Shown here: one piece after another, positions 24,182 through 34,245 of the stretch | Layout of the letters: the number at the start of each line of letters is the position of its first letter | How positions within the stretch are numbered: the first letter of the stretch is position 1 | Assembly (NCBI RefSeq): GCF_000332995.1 | Contig: NZ_BANS01000017.1 | Location: 62,001 to 126,000 of the forward strand | Source of the DNA: Gordonia amicalis NBRC 100051 = JCM 11271 | GTDB taxonomy: Bacteria; Actinomycetota; Actinomycetes; Mycobacteriales; Mycobacteriaceae | DNA: 64,000 nt | Direction of reading: 5' to 3' | Notes under the pieces: model-generated | Told to the model about the DNA's origin: nothing | Databases searched by the model: none | The model's input: the letters and a program-made list of their open reading frames with translations, nothing else | Program-made: the position numbers and the translations under genes

Positions 24182-25012
24182 TCAGCCCAGTGCGGTCTCG
24201 ACCTCGTCGCGGGCCCGGACGAACGCGTCGCGCAGTGCGTCGACGTCGGGACCGGCGCGGAGCACTCCGCGCGAACTCGCCGGCAGCACCCACCCGGGGT
24301 CGGCGTCGGCGAAGACCACCTTCAGATCCTCGGCGGTGGCTCCCTGAGCACCCAGACCCGGCGCCAGGATCGGGCCGTTCAGGTCGGCCAGGTCGAGTCC
24401 GTGCTCGCGGGTCGCACCCACGACGAGGCCGGCGGTCGCGGTGCCGTCGGCGTTCTCGGCCGCCGCGGCATCGACGATCGACTGGGCGACCGTCCGCTCC
24501 CCCGTCCGCGCCTGCTGCACGTCCCCGCCCTCCGGGTTGGAGGTTCGCGCGAGGACGAACACGCTGCGTTCCCCCGCCCGTGCCAGGTCAAGCGCCGGGC
24601 GCAGCGATTCGTAGCCGAGGTACGGCGAGGCGGTCACCGAGTCGGCGCACAGCGGTGAGGCGTCGGCCAACCACGCCTGTGCGTACGCCGACATGGTCGA
24701 GCCGATGTCACCGCGCTTGGCGTCGGCGATCACCAGGGCACCCGCCTCGCGGCAGCCCGCGATGACCCGTTCGAGCACCGCGAAGCCCGCGGCGCCGAAC
24801 GGCTCGAAGAAGGCGACCTGGGGCTTGATCACCGCCGCCGACGGGGCCAGCGCCTCGACGCAGATGTCGGCGAACCGCGACAACCCGTCGACGGACATGT
24901 CCAGGCCCCAGCCGGTCAGCAGCCCCGCGTGCGGGTCGATACCCGCGCACAGGCGTCCGCGTTCGGCCGTCACCCGCCGGTAGCGGGTGCCGAAGCCGGA
25001 CGCCCCCGTCAT
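24182..25012 (-). CDS. pyrF: orotidine 5'-phosphate decarboxylase (type 2)
   Basis: Final step of UMP synthesis. The 276-residue protein is of the longer actinobacterial type: CAGIDPHAGLL near 22-32, VIKPQVAFFEPFG near 61-73, and the catalytic ADAKRGDIGSTMSAYA near 95-110. The ATG at 25012 is the third of three ATGA stop/start junctions created by a 17-bp tandem duplication after carB. It is the last pyr gene of the operon. Confidence 0.97.
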   Translation of the reverse strand: MTGASGFGTRYRRVTAERGRLCAGIDPHAGLLTGWGLDMSVDGLSRFADICVEALAPSAAVIKPQVAFFEPFGAAGFAVLERVIAGCREAGALVIADAKRGDIGSTMSAYAQAWLADASPLCADSVTASPYLGYESLRPALDLARAGERSVFVLARTSNPEGGDVQQARTGERTVAQSIVDAAAAENADGTATAGLVVGATREHGLDLADLNGPILAPGLGAQGATAEDLKVVFADADPGWVLPASSRGVLRAGPDVDALRDAFVRARDEVETALG

Positions 25013-25046
25013 GCGGACGCCACCGTCATGCGGACGCCACCGTCAT
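25009..25046 (-). repeat. 17-bp tandem duplication forming two coupled mini-ORFs between carB and pyrF
   Basis: On the minus strand the 17-base unit ATGACGGTGGCGTCCGC occurs twice in a row (25046-25030 and 25029-25013), directly followed by the pyrF start ATGACGGGGGCG. The carB stop overlaps the first ATG (ATGA). Each copy opens a six-codon frame, MTVASA, whose TGA overlaps the next ATG, and the second TGA overlaps the pyrF ATG. The repeat therefore extends a simple carB/pyrF coupling into three consecutive ATGA junctions. Confidence 0.85.
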
Positions 25047-28000
25047 GAGAGGCCGGCCATGTCCGCGTGGCGTCGCTGGATGGAGCGGACCCGGACATCG
25101 CCGTTGATCGCGGCCTCGATGCCCTGCACCGCTGCACTGGCGCCCTGCACCGTGGTGATGCACGGGATGTTCACCGACACCGCGGCACTGCGGATCTCGT
25201 AGCCGTCGACGCGCGGGCCGGAGTTGCCGAACGGGGTGTTGATCACCATCGTGACCTCGCCCGCCCGGATGATGTCCACAACCGTCCGCTCTCCCGCGGT
25301 GGCCTCGAAGTGCTTGAGGACGGTCTCACACTTGATTCCGTTGCGGCGCAACACATCTGCGGTTCCCTCGGTGGCCAGGATCTCGAAGCCGAGGTCGGCG
25401 AGGTGCTTGACCGGGAAGATCAGCGCCCGCTTGTCCTTGTTGGCCACCGACACGAAGATCTTGCCGCTGGTCGGCAGCGACCCGTAGGCGGCGGTCTGCG
25501 ACTTGGCGAACGCGCGACCGAAGTCGGCGTCGATGCCCATCACCTCGCCGGTGGACTTCATCTCCGGGCTCAGCAGGTTGTCGACCCCGCTGCCGTCGTG
25601 GCGACGGAACCGGTTGAACGGCAGGACCGCTTCCTTCACCGAGATCGGCGCGGTCGCCGGGGTCTCGCCACCGTCGCCGGCCTCCGGCAGGATGCCCTGC
25701 TTGCGCAGGTCGGCGATCGACGACCCGAGCATGACGCGGGCACACGCCTTGGCCAGCGGCACCGCGGTCGCCTTCGACACGAACGGCACCGTGCGGCTCG
25801 CGCGCGGATTCGCCTCCAGGACATAGAGGATGTCGTCCTTGAGCGCGTACTGGACGTTGAGCAGACCCTTCACCCCGATACCCCTGGCGAGTGCCTCGGT
25901 GGAGGTGCGGACCATCGCCAGGTCGGCGCGGCCGAGGGTGACCGGCGGCAGCGCACACGCCGAGTCACCGGAGTGGATACCGGCCTCTTCGATGTGCTCC
26001 ATCACGCCGCCGATGAAGACCTCCTCGCCGTCGCACAGGGCGTCGACGTCGATCTCCACCGCATCCTCGAGGAACCGGTCGACCAGCACCGGATGGTCGG
26101 GGGTCAGTTCCGTGGCGCGGGAGATGTAGTCCTCCAGGGACTTCTCGTCGTAGACGATCTCCATGCCGCGGCCGCCCAGGACGTAGGACGGACGCACCAG
26201 CACCGGATAGCCGATGCGAGCGGCGGTGTCACGGGCCTCGGCGAAGCTCGTCGCGGTGCCGAACGCCGGGGCCGGCAGACCGGCCTCGGCGAGGACCTTG
26301 CCGAACTCGCCGCGATCCTCGGCGAGGTCGATGGCGGCCGGGCTGGTCCCGACGATCGGGACACCCGCCTCCTCGAGGCGACGGGCGAGACCCAGCGGAG
26401 TCTGGCCACCGAGCTGCACGATGACCCCGGCGACGGTGCCCGACTGGGATTCGGCGTGGTAGACCTCGAGCACGTCCTCGAAGGTCAGCGGCTCGAAGTA
26501 CAGGCGGTCGGCGGTGTCGTAGTCGGTCGAGACCGTCTCCGGGTTGCAGTTGACCATCACGGTCTCGTAGCCGGCCTCGCTCAGCGTGAGTGCGGCGTGG
26601 ACACACGAGTAGTCGAATTCGATGCCCTGTCCGATGCGGTTCGGGCCCGAACCGAGGATCAGCACCTTGGGACGATCCGGCTGCGGCGCGATCTCGCTGG
26701 TGGCCGCGGGATCGAGCTCATAGGTCGAGTAGTGGTAGGGCGTCTTCGCCTCGAACTCGGCCGCACAGGTGTCCACGGTCTTGTAGACCGGGCGCACACC
26801 GAGCAACAGGCGATGCGCCCGCACCGCGGCCTCGTCCTCGAAATCCGAACGGAGAGCGGCGATCTGACGGTCGGAGAAGCCGGTCGACTTCGCCTCGCGC
26901 AGCAAGGCCTCGTCGAGGATGTCGGCGTCGCGGATCTCCGCTCCCAGCGCGGCGATCCCGCCGATCTCGGCCAGGAACCACGGATCGATGGCGGTGGCCT
27001 CGTGCAGGTCCTCGATCGTGGCGCCGGCCTCGAAGGCCAGCATCAGCTTGTAGAGACGCCCGTCCTTCGGCGTCTTGATCTCCTCGAGCAGCGCGGGCAG
27101 ATCGACGGTCTTCGGGTCGGGCCGGTTGGCCTCCGCCCAGAAGCCGCCGGCCTTGGTCTCCAGCGAACGCATGACCTTGCCGAGCGCCTCGGCGAAGCTG
27201 CGGCCGAGGCTCATCGCCTCGCCCACCGACTTCATCGTGGTGGTCAGCGTGTCGTCGGCGCCCGGGAACTTCTCGAACGCGAATCGCGGCGCCTTGACCA
27301 CGACGTAGTCGAGCGTGGGCTCGAAACAGGCCGGGGTCTCCTTGGTGATGTCGTTGACGATCTCGTCGAGGCTGTAGCCGATGGCCAGCTTCGCGGCGAT
27401 CTTGGCGATCGGGAAGCCGGTCGCCTTCGACGCCAGTGCCGACGACCGCGACACACGCGGGTTCATCTCGATCACGACGAGGCGTCCGTCGCGCGGGTCC
27501 TGGGCGAACTGGATGTTGCAGCCGCCGGTGTCGACGCCGACCTCGCGCAGGATGTCGATGGAGAGGTCACGCATGATCTGGTACTCGCGGTCGGTGAGGG
27601 TCATCGCCGGGGCGACGGTCACCGAGTCGCCGGTGTGCACACCGACCGGGTCGAGGTTCTCGATGGAGCAGACGACCACGACGTTGTCGCGGTTGTCGCG
27701 CATCAGTTCGAGCTCGTACTCCTTCCAGCCGAGGATCGACTCCTCGATGAGGACGTTGGCGGTCGGCGACGCGGCGAGACCGCCGCCGGCGATCCGCTCC
27801 AGATCGTTGTCGTCGTAGGCCATGCCCGAGCCGAGGCCGCCCATGGTGAACGACGGACGCACGACGACCGGGAAGCCGAGTTCGGCGACGGTCTCGCGGA
27901 CCTCGTCCATCGTGTGGCAGACGCGGGAGCGCGCGCTCTCGCCGCCGACCTTCTCCACGATGTCCTTGAACATCTGGCGGTCCTCACCGCGCTGGATGGC

Positions 28001-28378
28001 GTCGAAGTCGGCACCGATCAGCTCGATGCCGTACTTCTCCAGCGACCCGCGGTCGTGCAGCGCGACCGCGGTGTTCAACGCGGTCTGCCCGCCGAGGGTG
28101 GCGAGCACGGCGTCGATGGGATGTCCGGCGTCGCGCTCGGCCTCGATCACCTTCTCGACGAACTCGGCGGTGATCGGCTCGATGTAGGTGGCATCGGCGA
28201 ACTCGGGGTCGGTCATGATCGTCGCCGGGTTGGAGTTCACCAGGCTGACACGCAGGCCTTCGGCCTTGAGGACGCGGCAGGCCTGGGTGCCCGAGTAGTC
28301 GAATTCACAAGCCTGACCGATGACGATCGGCCCCGAGCCGATGACCAGGACGTGGTTGATGTCTTCGCGGCGCGGCAT
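25043..28378 (-). CDS. carB: carbamoyl-phosphate synthase, large subunit
   Basis: Makes carbamoyl phosphate from bicarbonate, ATP and ammonia delivered by CarA, feeding both pyrimidines and arginine. The 1111-residue protein has two homologous ATP-grasp halves (about 1-400 and 560-940), each with the expected glycine-rich entrance ([11 protein letters not shown] near 13-23; [12 protein letters not shown] near 572), an oligomerisation region between, and a C-terminal MGS-like allosteric domain (about 960-1100). Its ATG overlaps the carA stop by one base, and its own stop opens the repeat before pyrF. Confidence 0.98.
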   Translation of the reverse strand: MPRREDINHVLVIGSGPIVIGQACEFDYSGTQACRVLKAEGLRVSLVNSNPATIMTDPEFADATYIEPITAEFVEKVIEAERDAGHPIDAVLATLGGQTALNTAVALHDRGSLEKYGIELIGADFDAIQRGEDRQMFKDIVEKVGGESARSRVCHTMDEVRETVAELGFPVVVRPSFTMGGLGSGMAYDDNDLERIAGGGLAASPTANVLIEESILGWKEYELELMRDNRDNVVVVCSIENLDPVGVHTGDSVTVAPAMTLTDREYQIMRDLSIDILREVGVDTGGCNIQFAQDPRDGRLVVIEMNPRVSRSSALASKATGFPIAKIAAKLAIGYSLDEIVNDITKETPACFEPTLDYVVVKAPRFAFEKFPGADDTLTTTMKSVGEAMSLGRSFAEALGKVMRSLETKAGGFWAEANRPDPKTVDLPALLEEIKTPKDGRLYKLMLAFEAGATIEDLHEATAIDPWFLAEIGGIAALGAEIRDADILDEALLREAKSTGFSDRQIAALRSDFEDEAAVRAHRLLLGVRPVYKTVDTCAAEFEAKTPYHYSTYELDPAATSEIAPQPDRPKVLILGSGPNRIGQGIEFDYSCVHAALTLSEAGYETVMVNCNPETVSTDYDTADRLYFEPLTFEDVLEVYHAESQSGTVAGVIVQLGGQTPLGLARRLEEAGVPIVGTSPAAIDLAEDRGEFGKVLAEAGLPAPAFGTATSFAEARDTAARIGYPVLVRPSYVLGGRGMEIVYDEKSLEDYISRATELTPDHPVLVDRFLEDAVEIDVDALCDGEEVFIGGVMEHIEEAGIHSGDSACALPPVTLGRADLAMVRTSTEALARGIGVKGLLNVQYALKDDILYVLEANPRASRTVPFVSKATAVPLAKACARVMLGSSIADLRKQGILPEAGDGGETPATAPISVKEAVLPFNRFRRHDGSGVDNLLSPEMKSTGEVMGIDADFGRAFAKSQTAAYGSLPTSGKIFVSVANKDKRALIFPVKHLADLGFEILATEGTADVLRRNGIKCETVLKHFEATAGERTVVDIIRAGEVTMVINTPFGNSGPRVDGYEIRSAAVSVNIPCITTVQGASAAVQGIEAAINGDVRVRSIQRRHADMAGLS

Positions 28379-29565
28379 CAGGCACTCGCTCCTTGATTCT
28401 TGGTCTTCCGGGACGCACGGTCACCCTCGAGCAGGGTGACGAATTTGTCGAACAGATACGCGGCGTCGTGGGGGCCGGCGGCCGCCTCCGGGTGGTACTG
28501 CACGGAGAAGGCGCGGCCGGAGAGCAGCTCGACGCCCTCCACGGTGCCGTCGTTGGCGCAGACGTGACTGACCCGCGCGCGGCCGAAGTCGGAGTCGAAC
28601 TCCTCCCCCGCCTCACCCTCGAGCGCGAAGCCGTGGTTCTGCGAGGTGATCGAGACCTTGCCGGTGGCGTGGTCGACAACCGGGATGTTGATGCCCCGGT
28701 GCCCGAACTTCATCTTGTAGGTGGACCGGCCGAGGGCCCGGCCCAGGATCTGGTTGCCGAAGCAGATGCCGAACAGCGGCAGGTCCTGCCCGAGGACACC
28801 ACGCGTGAGCTCGACGATGTCGTCGGCGGTTGCCGGGTCGCCCGGACCGTTGGACAGGAACACGCCGTCGGGCCGGAGGTCGGCGATCGCGTCGAGCGCG
28901 ACGGTCGCCGGCAGCACATGCGTACGGACGCCCCGCTCGGCGAACATCCGCGGGGTGTTGGTCTTGATCCCGAGGTCGATGGCGGCGACGGTGAAGCGGT
29001 GCGCCTCGAGGGGCTCGACGACATACCCGTCGGACGTGGTGACCTCGTCGGCGAGCCTGGCGCCCTTCATGTCCGGCTGGTTGCGCACCCGACCGACGAG
29101 TTCGTCGGTGTCGGCGAGCGCCGGTCCGGAGAAGATGCCGGCCTTCATCGAGCCGTGGTCGCGGAGGATACGGACCACGGTGCGGGTGTCGATCCCGCCG
29201 ATGCCGACGATCCCCTGCTTGACGAGTTCGTCCTCGAGCGAGGTGGTCGCGCGCCAGTTCGAGACTCGTCGGGTGGGGTTTCGCACCGCATATCCGGCAA
29301 CCCAGATCTTTCCGGAGTCGCCGTCGACCCCGGTGCTGCCCGCGCTGCCGGTGCTCTCGCCGTCCTCGGTGTTCCAGCCGGTGTTGCCGATCTGCGGCGC
29401 GGTGGCCACGACGATCTGCCGGTGGTAACTCGGGTCGGTCAGGGTTTCCTGGTAGCCGGTCATCGCGGTGCAGAACACCGCTTCACCGAGGGTCTCGCCC
29501 ACTGCGCCGAAGCTCCGGCCGGTGAACACCTGGCCGTTCTCCAGCACCAAGACCGCTGTGTTCAT
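28378..29565 (-). CDS. carA: carbamoyl-phosphate synthase, small (glutaminase) subunit
   Basis: Hydrolyses glutamine and channels ammonia to CarB. The N-terminal CPSase small-chain domain (about 1-160) is followed by a class I glutamine amidotransferase domain (about 195-375) with the nucleophile cysteine in LFGICFGNQ, the GHRGINIPV segment and the catalytic histidine/glutamate in VQYHPEA. A short Gly/Ser/Thr-rich insertion (about residues 74-87) looks lineage-specific. Length is 395. The start overlaps the upstream membrane protein stop by four bases. Confidence 0.98.
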   Translation of the reverse strand: MNTAVLVLENGQVFTGRSFGAVGETLGEAVFCTAMTGYQETLTDPSYHRQIVVATAPQIGNTGWNTEDGESTGSAGSTGVDGDSGKIWVAGYAVRNPTRRVSNWRATTSLEDELVKQGIVGIGGIDTRTVVRILRDHGSMKAGIFSGPALADTDELVGRVRNQPDMKGARLADEVTTSDGYVVEPLEAHRFTVAAIDLGIKTNTPRMFAERGVRTHVLPATVALDAIADLRPDGVFLSNGPGDPATADDIVELTRGVLGQDLPLFGICFGNQILGRALGRSTYKMKFGHRGINIPVVDHATGKVSITSQNHGFALEGEAGEEFDSDFGRARVSHVCANDGTVEGVELLSGRAFSVQYHPEAAAGPHDAAYLFDKFVTLLEGDRASRKTKNQGASA

Positions 29566-30176
29566 TCCTGTGTCCCCTGTCCACTGTCATGCTGTCCGGC
29601 AAAGGCGTTCACCCAGCCGGGGTAGATCGATTTGTCGTCGGCGCGGAGTCCCGTGTCGATCTCGGTGCCGCTGGGCAGGACCCATCGGATCACCAGGACA
29701 CCGTCGGCACTCATCACCTTGCCCGCGATGCCGCGTTCGGTGCGTACCGCGGTGATCGCCTCTCGCGGAATCCAGATGTTGCTCGCACCCTGGCGGGAGA
29801 TGAGGACGCCCGCTGCGAACTCGGCGATCGTCGCCGACGCGCGGTCGGAGATGTCACCGACGACCACGCGGTTCTGCCAACTCGGCGCCATCGTGGAACC
29901 GAGGTAGAGGCCGGTGTCGGGGCCGCGCTGCTCCGCCCCGAGGTCGGCCGGGGTGGAGGGCAGTTCGCCGATGAGCTCGGCCTGTGCCGCATGCTTCTTC
30001 TTGTTGCCGGTGATCAGCAGGTAGAACATCGACAGCAGGCCGAGGGCGATGAGCGCGCACACGCCGATGAACCATGCGTTGAACACCACTCGCCCGTAGC
30101 CGAGCACGGTGCCGATCACCGAGGCGACCACGACGAGCACGAGGATGCCGGGGATGAGGCCGCGACGGATGTTCAT
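29562..30176 (-). CDS. conserved membrane protein of the pyr operon, function unknown
   Basis: Protein of 204 residues with two N-terminal membrane helices (about 7-28 and 33-57) and a soluble domain that has a PH-like look ([31 protein letters not shown] near 125-155, then [17 protein letters not shown]). The ATG at 30176 overlaps the pyrC stop and its TGA overlaps the carA start, so it is translated as part of the pyrimidine operon. A homologue sits in the same place in Mycobacterium (Rv1382). The domain assignment is by eye only; no role in pyrimidine synthesis is known to me. Confidence 0.85.
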   Translation of the reverse strand: MNIRRGLIPGILVLVVVASVIGTVLGYGRVVFNAWFIGVCALIALGLLSMFYLLITGNKKKHAAQAELIGELPSTPADLGAEQRGPDTGLYLGSTMAPSWQNRVVVGDISDRASATIAEFAAGVLISRQGASNIWIPREAITAVRTERGIAGKVMSADGVLVIRWVLPSGTEIDTGLRADDKSIYPGWVNAFAGQHDSGQGTQE

Positions 30177-31483
30177 CGGGTCACCCGACCCTCGCGGGTG
30201 GTGACCACCCCGCGCAGGACGGTGGCGGTGATGGTCGCCGGCATCGTCATCTCCTCGTACGGAGTGTTGCGCGACAGGCTGGCCAGCTCGTCTCCGCGGA
30301 CCACCCAGGAGGTGTCCGGGTCGACGACGGCGAGGTTGGCGGGTTCGCCGACCTCGATCGGGCGGCCCTGGTCGGTCAGTTCGACGATCTGCGCCGGCCG
30401 TTCGCTCATCACCCGCGCGACGCCTCGCCAATCGAGCAGACCGGTCTTCAGCAGGGTCTCGACGACGATCGGGAGCGCGGTCTGCAGCCCGAGCATGCCC
30501 GGCTTGGCCTGGGCGAACTCGCAGCACTTCTCCTGCGCGGCGTGCGGCGCGTGGTCGGTGGCCACACAGTCGACGATCCCATCAGCGAGGGCCTGGCGCA
30601 GGGCTTCCTTGTCACGGACCTCCCGCAGCGGCGGGTTGACCTTGTTGATCGGGTCGTACGTTTCGAGACGCGAGTCGTCGAGGAGCAGGTGGTGCGGGGT
30701 CACCTCGGCGGTGATCGCGATCCCCTGGTCCTTGGCCCAGCGCAGCAGCTCGACGGTGCCCTCGGTCGAGGCGTGGCAGATGTGGATGCGTGCTCCGGCG
30801 TCGCGGGCGAGAAGCGCGTCGCGGATGACGATCGACTCCTCGGCGGCACGCGGCCAGCCGGCCAGTCCGAGCCGGGACGCGGTGGCGCCCTCGTTGGCGA
30901 CGGCGCCGACGGTCAGGCGCGGCTCCTCGGCGTGCTGGGCGATGAGCACGCCCAGTCCGGTCGCGTATTCCAGGGCGCGACGCATGAGGAGCGGGTCGTG
31001 GACGCATTTGCCGTCGTCGCTGAACATCCGGACGCCCGCGGCGCCGGCGTTCATCATGCCCATCTCGGCGAGCTGTTCGCCCTCGAGCCCGACGGTGACC
31101 GCACCCACCGGGTACACGTCGACGAGCCCGACCTCGCGGCCGGAGCGCCACACGTTGTCGGTGACGGTCGAGTTGTCGGCGACCGGGCTGGTGTTGGCCA
31201 TCGCGAACACTGCGGTGTAACCACCCAGGGCGGCGGCCTCGGAGCCGGACCGAATGGTCTCGGTGTCCTCGCGGCCGGGTTCACGCAGATGGGTGTGGAG
31301 GTCGACGAAACCGGGCAGCAGCACACCGCCCCTGCCCTCGATGCGCTCGGCACCTTCGGGTGCGGACAGGCCCGCGCCGATCTCGGTGATCACGCCGTCG
31401 AAGACGAGGACATCGATCGGCTCGCCCTCGCCGTAGGGACGGACCTCGGCGATGAGGACGGTTCCGGTTGCCGGGGCGGTCAC
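30173..31483 (-). CDS. pyrC: dihydroorotase
   Basis: Zinc amidohydrolase converting carbamoyl aspartate to dihydroorotate. The 436-residue protein has the metal-binding [10 protein letters not shown] near residues 53-62, the IHICHAST histidine and the ATDHAPH motif near 310. I chose GTG at 31483 because AGGAG lies seven bases upstream and the sequence before it is the shadow of pyrB. It follows pyrB by 31 bases and overlaps the next gene by four. Confidence 0.97.
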   Translation of the reverse strand: MTAPATGTVLIAEVRPYGEGEPIDVLVFDGVITEIGAGLSAPEGAERIEGRGGVLLPGFVDLHTHLREPGREDTETIRSGSEAAALGGYTAVFAMANTSPVADNSTVTDNVWRSGREVGLVDVYPVGAVTVGLEGEQLAEMGMMNAGAAGVRMFSDDGKCVHDPLLMRRALEYATGLGVLIAQHAEEPRLTVGAVANEGATASRLGLAGWPRAAEESIVIRDALLARDAGARIHICHASTEGTVELLRWAKDQGIAITAEVTPHHLLLDDSRLETYDPINKVNPPLREVRDKEALRQALADGIVDCVATDHAPHAAQEKCCEFAQAKPGMLGLQTALPIVVETLLKTGLLDWRGVARVMSERPAQIVELTDQGRPIEVGEPANLAVVDPDTSWVVRGDELASLSRNTPYEEMTMPATITATVLRGVVTTREGRVTR

Positions 31484-31514
31484 GGGCGAACTCCTGACGT
31501 GCTGGGGGTGGTGG

Positions 31515-32465
31515 TCACAGGTGGGCTCCCGCGGAGTCGGACCCGACGAGCAGCCGGAAGAGGACCGCCATGCGTACGTGGACGCCGTTGCGGACCTGCT
31601 CGAGGACGGTGGCCTTCGGCGAGTCGGCGACCGACCAGCCGATCTCCATACCGCGCAGCATCGGACCCGGATGCAGGACCACCGCATCGTCGGCGAGCAT
31701 CGCCAGGCGGCGGTCGCTGAGACCGAAGCGGACCGAGTACTCACGGGGACTCGGGAAGTATCCGCCGTTCATCCGCTCGGCCTGGACGCGCAGCATCATC
31801 ACCGCGTCGACGGCGGGCAGTTCGGCGTCGAGGTTGCCCGAGACGGTGACCGGCCACTCGCCCACTCCCGCCGGGAGCAGGGTCGGCGGGGCGACGAGGA
31901 CGACCTCGGCGCCGAGGGTCGACAGCAGGTGCGCGTTGGACCGCGCGACCCGTGAGTGCACGACGTCGCCGACGATCGCGATGCGACGTCCCTCCAGCGA
32001 GCCGAGCCGCTGGCGCAGCGTGAGCGCGTCGAGCAGGGCCTGCGTGGGATGTTCGTGGGTGCCGTCTCCGGCGTTGATGATCGCCGGACCCTCACCGTTC
32101 GAATCGGTTGTCCAGTCGGCGATCTGGGCCGGCGCGCCCGACGCGGGGTGGCGCACGATCAAGGCGTCGGCACCGGCCGCGTGCAGGGTCTTGACCGTGT
32201 CGCGCAGCGATTCGCCTTTGCCCACCGACGAACTCGAGGCGCTGACGTTGATGACATCAGCGCTCATCCACTTGCCGGCGACCTCGAAGGAGACGCGGGT
32301 GCGGGTGGAGTTCTCGTAGAAGACCGTCATGACGGTCCGGCCACGGAGCGTCGGGAGCTTGCGGACCTCACGACCGGTGAGGGCCTGTTCGAAACGCTCG
32401 GCGTCGTCGAGGAGCGCAGTGGCCTCGTCGCGGTTCAGGTCCTGCGTGGAGAGCAGATGCCGCAT
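31515..32465 (-). CDS. pyrB: aspartate carbamoyltransferase catalytic chain
   Basis: First committed step of pyrimidine synthesis, joining carbamoyl phosphate and aspartate. The 316-residue protein has the carbamoyl-phosphate site [12 protein letters not shown] near 53-64, [13 protein letters not shown] near 100-112 and [11 protein letters not shown] near 137-147. The ATG at 32465 overlaps the pyrR stop in a TGATG junction; a GTG lies immediately before it. No regulatory PyrI chain is found nearby, as usual in actinobacteria, so control probably comes through PyrR. Confidence 0.97.
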   Translation of the reverse strand: MRHLLSTQDLNRDEATALLDDAERFEQALTGREVRKLPTLRGRTVMTVFYENSTRTRVSFEVAGKWMSADVINVSASSSSVGKGESLRDTVKTLHAAGADALIVRHPASGAPAQIADWTTDSNGEGPAIINAGDGTHEHPTQALLDALTLRQRLGSLEGRRIAIVGDVVHSRVARSNAHLLSTLGAEVVLVAPPTLLPAGVGEWPVTVSGNLDAELPAVDAVMMLRVQAERMNGGYFPSPREYSVRFGLSDRRLAMLADDAVVLHPGPMLRGMEIGWSVADSPKATVLEQVRNGVHVRMAVLFRLLVGSDSAGAHL

Positions 32466-33049
32466 CACGAATCGCCCTCGGCGGCAACGGCGTTCGAAGC
32501 CGAGCTGAGGACGACCTCGTCGACTCCGTCGTGTTCGGTGAGATGCACCGACACCTGCTCGTCGCGAGCGGTCGGGATGTTCTTGCCGACATAGTCGGCG
32601 CGCAGCGGCAATTCGCGGTGGCCGCGGTCCACCAGCACCGCGAGCTGGACCGCAGCGGGGCGTCCGAGATCGCGCAGCGCGTCCAGGGCGGCGCGGACCG
32701 TGCGCCCGGAGTAGAGCACGTCGTCGACGAGGATCACGATCGCGCCGTCGACGCCGCCGGCGGGGACCATCGTCCGTTCGAGCGGGCGATGGGGCTTGCC
32801 GCGCAGATCGTCGCGGTAGAGAGTGATGTCGAGGTAGCCCACCGGCACCTCGACACCGGCGAACTCGCCGATCTTGGAACCCAGACGAGTCGCGAGAGAT
32901 GTTCCGCGAGTGGGAATTCCGATGAGAACGACGCGCGGGGCGACGGGCGAGTCCAGAGCTGTCTTCTCGATCACCTGGTGTGCGACACGAGCAATCGTGC
33001 GCGACACGTCAGCGGCATCGAGCAGCACCCTGGGAGCGGGGCTGGCCAA
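32465..33049 (-). CDS. pyrR: PyrR: pyr mRNA-binding regulator / uracil phosphoribosyltransferase
   Basis: UMP-responsive RNA-binding protein with a phosphoribosyltransferase fold; it represses the pyr operon and can have weak UPRTase activity. The PRPP-binding loop [17 protein letters not shown] is clear, as is [13 protein letters not shown] chose the TTG at 33049 (194 residues): GGAGG lies six bases upstream, and the conserved region [18 protein letters not shown] begins nine residues in. A GTG at 33109 would add an Arg-rich leader and bypass the leader RNA. The first gene of pyrRBC-carAB-pyrF; its leader carries a PyrR-type binding loop. Confidence 0.95.
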   Translation of the reverse strand: MASPAPRVLLDAADVSRTIARVAHQVIEKTALDSPVAPRVVLIGIPTRGTSLATRLGSKIGEFAGVEVPVGYLDITLYRDDLRGKPHRPLERTMVPAGGVDGAIVILVDDVLYSGRTVRAALDALRDLGRPAAVQLAVLVDRGHRELPLRADYVGKNIPTARDEQVSVHLTEHDGVDEVVLSSASNAVAAEGDS

Positions 33050-33052
33050 AGC

Positions 33053-33084
33053 CGACCTCCTTCTCCGCCTCGCAGGACGGATCG
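33053..33084 (-). promoter_or_regulatory. PyrR binding loop enclosing the pyrR ribosome-binding site
   Basis: In the minus-strand RNA, UCCGUC (33081-33076) pairs with GGCGGA (33069-33064) around the hexaloop CUGCGA, which fits the CNGNGA loop bound by PyrR; GUCCUGCGAGGC matches the published binding-loop consensus (ARUCCNGNGAGGYU) in its core. A lower helix CGA/UCG (33084-33082 with 33055-33053) closes a purine bulge GAAGGAGG that is the Shine-Dalgarno sequence itself. PyrR binding would therefore hide the ribosome site. The family knowledge is from Bacillus and Mycobacterium smegmatis; the fold here is drawn by hand. Confidence 0.75.
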
Positions 33085-33093
33085 TTAAAGGAT

Positions 33094-33133
33094 GTCTGTC
33101 TCGCGACACTTTACACCGCGTCGCGAGACAGAC
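33094..33133 (-). terminator. 14-bp perfect inverted repeat between nusB and pyrR
   Basis: The arms GTCTGTCTCGCGAC (33094-33107) and GTCGCGAGACAGAC (33120-33133) are perfectly complementary around a 12-base loop. The hairpin lies 38 bases after the nusB stop and just before the PyrR binding loop. No U-run follows on the minus strand (ATCCTTTAACG), so it could be a U-poor terminator of the efp-nusB unit, part of a pyr attenuator, or a DNA operator. Confidence 0.55.
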
Positions 33134-33171
33134 GAATTCCCGCGACCTGCGCCACAGGGACGGTTGCCGTT

Positions 33172-33657
33172 TCAGTCCGCGGCGGAATCGCCGGCGGCCG
33201 GACCGCTCGGCTCGGCGGACGCGGCGGCACGGACCTGCGGCGCGAGCTCGGCGATCTTGGCGAGCACTCCGTTGACGAAGGCCGGCGAATCATCGGTGGA
33301 CAGCTCCTTGGCGAGCTCCACCGCCTCGTCGACCACCACGATGGGGTCGACGTCGAGCGAGTTGAACAGCTCCCAGGTCGCCAGGCGCATGATGGCGCGG
33401 TCGACCGCGGGCAGACGCTCCAGCGTCCACTCGCGCAGATGGGAGGAGATGACCGCATCGATCTGGTCCTGATCGTCGGCCAGACCCTGGATCACCGTGG
33501 CGGTGTAGTCGTGGATCGAGCCGACGCTCTCGTCGCTGCGGACGTACTCTCGGCGTTCGGCGACGAGCTGGCTGGGACTGACCTTCTTGGCCTCGGCCTC
33601 GAAGAGCAGGTCCACCGCGCGCCGCCGCGCCTTGTGTCGGGTTCCGGGTTGTTTCAC
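33172..33657 (-). CDS. nusB: transcription antitermination factor NusB
   Basis: RNA-binding protein that, with NusE, forms the rRNA antitermination complex. The 161-residue helical protein has the family features [16 protein letters not shown] near 7-22 and the [14 protein letters not shown] segment near 95-108, then [27 protein letters not shown]. The Ala/Pro-rich tail after about 145 is not conserved. The GTG start at 33657 directly follows the efp stop. Confidence 0.95.
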   Translation of the reverse strand: MKQPGTRHKARRRAVDLLFEAEAKKVSPSQLVAERREYVRSDESVGSIHDYTATVIQGLADDQDQIDAVISSHLREWTLERLPAVDRAIMRLATWELFNSLDVDPIVVVDEAVELAKELSTDDSPAFVNGVLAKIAELAPQVRAAASAEPSGPAAGDSAAD

Positions 33658-33660
33658 AGG

Positions 33661-34224
33661 TCAGGAGTTGACGCGGCCGAGGTAGCTGCCGTCGCGCGAA
33701 TCGACCTTCAGCTTGTCGCCGGTGTTGATGAACAGCGGCACCTGGATCTCGGCGCCGGTCTCCAGCGTGGCGGGTTTGGTGCCGCCGGTGGAGCGGTCAC
33801 CCTGCAGACCCGGGTCGGTCTGGGCGACGATGAGCTCGACGGTGACCGGGAGTTCGACGAACAGCGGGGTGCCCTCGTTGAGCGAGACCTGCACGGTCAT
33901 GTTCTCGAGCAGGAAGCGCGCGCCGTCGCCGACCACGGCCGGCGGCAGGGCGAACTGCTCGTAGTCCTGCGCGTCCATGAAGACGTAGTCGGTGCCGTCG
34001 TTGTACAGGAAGGTCATGTCCCGACGGTCGACAGTGGCGGTCTCGACCTTGACGCCGGCGTTGAAGGTCTTGTCGACGGTCTTGCCGCTCATCACGTTCT
34101 TGATCTTGGTGCGCACGAATGCGGGACCCTTGCCCGGCTTGACGTGCTGGAACTCCTGGATCTGCCAGAGCTGGTCGTCCATGCGCAGCACGAGGCCGTT
34201 CTTGAAATCGGCGGTGGTCGCCAT
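33661..34224 (-). CDS. efp: translation elongation factor P
   Basis: Relieves ribosome stalling at polyproline. The 187-residue protein has the three-domain EF-P layout, with the KOW-like N-terminal domain carrying the loop KPGKGPAF at 29-36; K32 occupies the tip position that is post-translationally modified in many bacteria. Modifying enzymes (EpmA, YmfI-type) are not seen nearby. It follows pepQ by 21 bases on the same strand and precedes nusB directly; pepQ-efp-nusB is a conserved order in actinobacteria. Confidence 0.97.
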   Translation of the reverse strand: MATTADFKNGLVLRMDDQLWQIQEFQHVKPGKGPAFVRTKIKNVMSGKTVDKTFNAGVKVETATVDRRDMTFLYNDGTDYVFMDAQDYEQFALPPAVVGDGARFLLENMTVQVSLNEGTPLFVELPVTVELIVAQTDPGLQGDRSTGGTKPATLETGAEIQVPLFINTGDKLKVDSRDGSYLGRVNS

Positions 34225-34245
34225 GTGGTGTTTCTTCCCTTGCAG

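Noticed and set aside
25067-28396. A plus-strand open frame of more than 1100 codons opposite carB
   Set aside because: It is the antisense shadow of a highly conserved gene in GC-rich DNA; its translation has the repetitive Asp/Val/Arg/Gly composition of such shadows and no recognisable domain.
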